Positions 6,183 through 7,852 of a stretch of 7,852 bases of DNA are shown here, piece after piece. The first letter of the stretch is position 1, and each line of letters begins with the position of its first letter. The stretch lies in assembly GCA_020741755.1 (NCBI GenBank), contig DYYI01000041.1, positions 1 to 7,852 of the forward strand, written 5' to 3'. The position numbers and the translations under genes are program-made. Source of the stretch: Aliicoccus persicus_A. Lineage in GTDB: Bacteria; Bacillota; Bacilli; Staphylococcales; Salinicoccaceae. The notes beneath the pieces were generated by a model. The model was not told the DNA's origin. It saw only the letters and a program-made list of their open reading frames with translations, and did not search any database.

Positions 6183-7814
6183 ATGGAGTATCAAGCGTTG
6201 TACCGTGCGTTTAGGCCGCAGACATTTAACGATGTCGTTGGACAGAAACATGTCACCAAAACTCTGAAAAATGCGATTATACGCGATAAAAAATCGCATG
6301 CTTACTTATTTAGTGGGCCGCGAGGTACGGGTAAAACGAGCATTGCAAAAGTCTTTGCAAAAGCCTTGAACTGTCCACAACAGAAAAATGGAGAACCGTG
6401 TAACACATGTCACATCTGTGAGAGTATAACGGATGGGTCAGCAAATGACGTGATGGAAATTGACGCGGCATCAAACAACGGTGTCGATGAAATCAGAAAT
6501 ATCCGTGACAAAATTAAGTACGCACCGACAGAAGCAACATTCAAAGTTTACATTATAGACGAGGTGCATATGTTAACAATCGGTGCATTCAATGCGCTGC
6601 TCAAGACGTTGGAAGAACCACCGGCGCATGCGATCTTTATCTTGGCGACAACGGAGCCACATAAAATCCCAGCGACCATCATATCCAGAACACAACGCTT
6701 TGACTTTAAAGCGATTGAACACACTGAAATTATCTCGCATCTAGAACACGTTGCTTCTACTGAAGGCGTTGCGTATGATGATGAGGCACTTGCGTACATT
6801 GCAAGAACGGCTGAAGGTGGTATGCGTGATGCACTATCGATTCTTGATCAAGTGCTGGCATATAGTCAGGAGAACGTGACGCTAGATGATGTCGTGATGA
6901 TTACTGGTGGGATTAAAACTGACCAGTTAAGTGAATGGATGAAATTGATTGAAGCGTCTAAATCAAAAGAAGCATTTGAAATGTATCATCGGTTGATTGA
7001 TGAAGGTAAAGATCCGACGCGATTGATTCATGAACTCGTGTATTTTATCCGAGATAGTATTATTTTAAAAACGAGCAATCAGTTACAAGATGGCGATGCA
7101 TTTTTCAATACGAGTGAAGAAACAATGTATAAGATGATCAATGTGCTGAATGATGCGATGGTGATGATGCGCTTCTCAGTTAACACAAGCGTGCACTTGG
7201 AAGTTGTCATTATTAAATTGATAGAAGTTATCAAAGCATCAACAGTGCAAGATGTTCCAAATGTAGACCTTGGTCCACTTGAAGCGCGAATTAGGCAGCT
7301 GGAGCAAATGCTTGAAAACAATGCGCAGCCGACGAGTGCACCGGTTCAACAGCCAAAAGTGACGCCAACGAAAAACGGTTTAACTGAGCGTGAAATTGAA
7401 AAGATTTTAAACAATGCGAACCGCGAAGACTTGGAACGATTGAAGCAGGATTGGCAGAAAGTGTTATCGCATGTTAACGAGAGTCAAGATTTCTCGATAT
7501 CTACAATGATTGAACATACGCAACCTGTTGCGGCAAGTGATGAAGCGGTGTTGATTGGTTTCGACAACGGTGTCCAAAGTGACATATTAAATCGTGATGA
7601 AGAAAAGCGTAAAAGAATAGAGTCAGCAATCGCGAGCGTCATCGACCGTAACATTGAAGTCAGAGGTATTCCAAATGTAGAGTGGCAACAACAAGTTGAC
7701 GTGTTCCGTGAAAATTATAAGAAGAAACAGAAACAAGGTACACAACAACAAGAAAAGAAATCATCGGACATCGCAAAAGAGATGTTCGGAAGTCACATGG
7801 TTGAAACAGAATAG
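6183..7814 (+). CDS. dnaX: DNA polymerase III subunit gamma/tau (clamp loader)
   Basis: DnaX is the motor ATPase of the clamp loader, which with HolA and HolB opens the beta sliding clamp and places it on primed DNA; tau also links polymerase and helicase. The 543-aa protein is slightly shorter than those of B. subtilis and S. aureus (about 560 aa). Visible elements in order are Walker A GPRGTGKT (45-52), zinc cysteines C64, C73, C76 and C79, DEVH Walker B (126-129), sensor 1 ATTEPHKIP (155-163), the arginine-finger motif SRT (168-170) and sensor 2 GGMRDALS (212-219). The collar domain runs to about 360. A Gln/Pro/Thr-rich linker (about 370-400), a conserved C-terminal domain and a basic Lys/Gln tail follow. 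I start it at ATG 6183, 7 nt after GGAGGAG (6169-6175). An in-frame ATG at 6147 precedes the predicted transcription start. The usual downstream partners (ebfC/ybaB, recR) would lie beyond the window. Confidence 0.97.
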   Translation: MEYQALYRAFRPQTFNDVVGQKHVTKTLKNAIIRDKKSHAYLFSGPRGTGKTSIAKVFAKALNCPQQKNGEPCNTCHICESITDGSANDVMEIDAASNNGVDEIRNIRDKIKYAPTEATFKVYIIDEVHMLTIGAFNALLKTLEEPPAHAIFILATTEPHKIPATIISRTQRFDFKAIEHTEIISHLEHVASTEGVAYDDEALAYIARTAEGGMRDALSILDQVLAYSQENVTLDDVVMITGGIKTDQLSEWMKLIEASKSKEAFEMYHRLIDEGKDPTRLIHELVYFIRDSIILKTSNQLQDGDAFFNTSEETMYKMINVLNDAMVMMRFSVNTSVHLEVVIIKLIEVIKASTVQDVPNVDLGPLEARIRQLEQMLENNAQPTSAPVQQPKVTPTKNGLTEREIEKILNNANREDLERLKQDWQKVLSHVNESQDFSISTMIEHTQPVAASDEAVLIGFDNGVQSDILNRDEEKRKRIESAIASVIDRNIEVRGIPNVEWQQQVDVFRENYKKKQKQGTQQQEKKSSDIAKEMFGSHMVETE

Positions 7815-7852
7815 CTGTGTCATGTAATATATGAATAGATTAATAAGAAAAC

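Noticed and set aside
6548..7321. Minus-strand frames inside dnaX
   Set aside because: They are antisense shadows of a highly conserved gene with no independent support.
6183..7814. Programmed frameshift in dnaX producing a short gamma form
   Set aside because: I saw no A-AAA-AAG type slippery heptamer near the end of domain III. The A-runs present (for example near 6287 and 7369) are not in the right frame or place.

Overview
The window looks like chromosome from a low-GC Gram-positive bacterium of the order Bacillales, most likely Staphylococcaceae. A halotolerant genus of the Jeotgalicoccus, Nosocomiicoccus or Abyssicoccus kind is my guess. The reasons are a large Bacillus-type SRP RNA directly upstream of dnaX, a DnaX sequence close to the staphylococcal type, strong GGAGG-type ribosome binding sites with ATG and TTG starts, and very acidic exported proteins. 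The genus is inferred, not shown.

Layout from left to right. Bases 1-164 are four tandem copies of a 41-bp non-coding repeat that touches the window edge, so the array may continue outside. A minus-strand terminator (183-222) then closes a minus-strand gene for a DHA2 (EmrB/QacA-type) drug-efflux transporter (247-1656). Its promoter overlaps a perfect inverted repeat that could be an operator. A 311-bp AT-rich divergent intergenic region follows.

On the plus strand, three closely spaced genes form a probable operon (1968-5048). They encode a 583-aa secreted protein with two folded parts joined by a long Glu/Asp linker, a 303-aa secreted protein with an acidic tail, and a 124-aa cytoplasmic VOC/glyoxalase-fold protein. 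A separate gene (5159-5740) encodes a lipoprotein resembling the DUF1307/YehR family, with an acidic tether next to the lipid anchor.

The right third is housekeeping. The SRP RNA gene (about 5801-6069) has its own promoter and terminator. It is followed by dnaX (6183-7814), the DNA polymerase III clamp-loader subunit, with an extended -10 promoter. The window ends 38 bases after dnaX.

The least understood part is the block 1968-5740: three acidic exported proteins plus a VOC protein between an efflux pump and the SRP RNA/dnaX pair. They may form a cell-surface system, perhaps for cation or salt handling or envelope stress, but nothing in the sequence proves a function. I see no CRISPR array, transposase, phage gene or tRNA.
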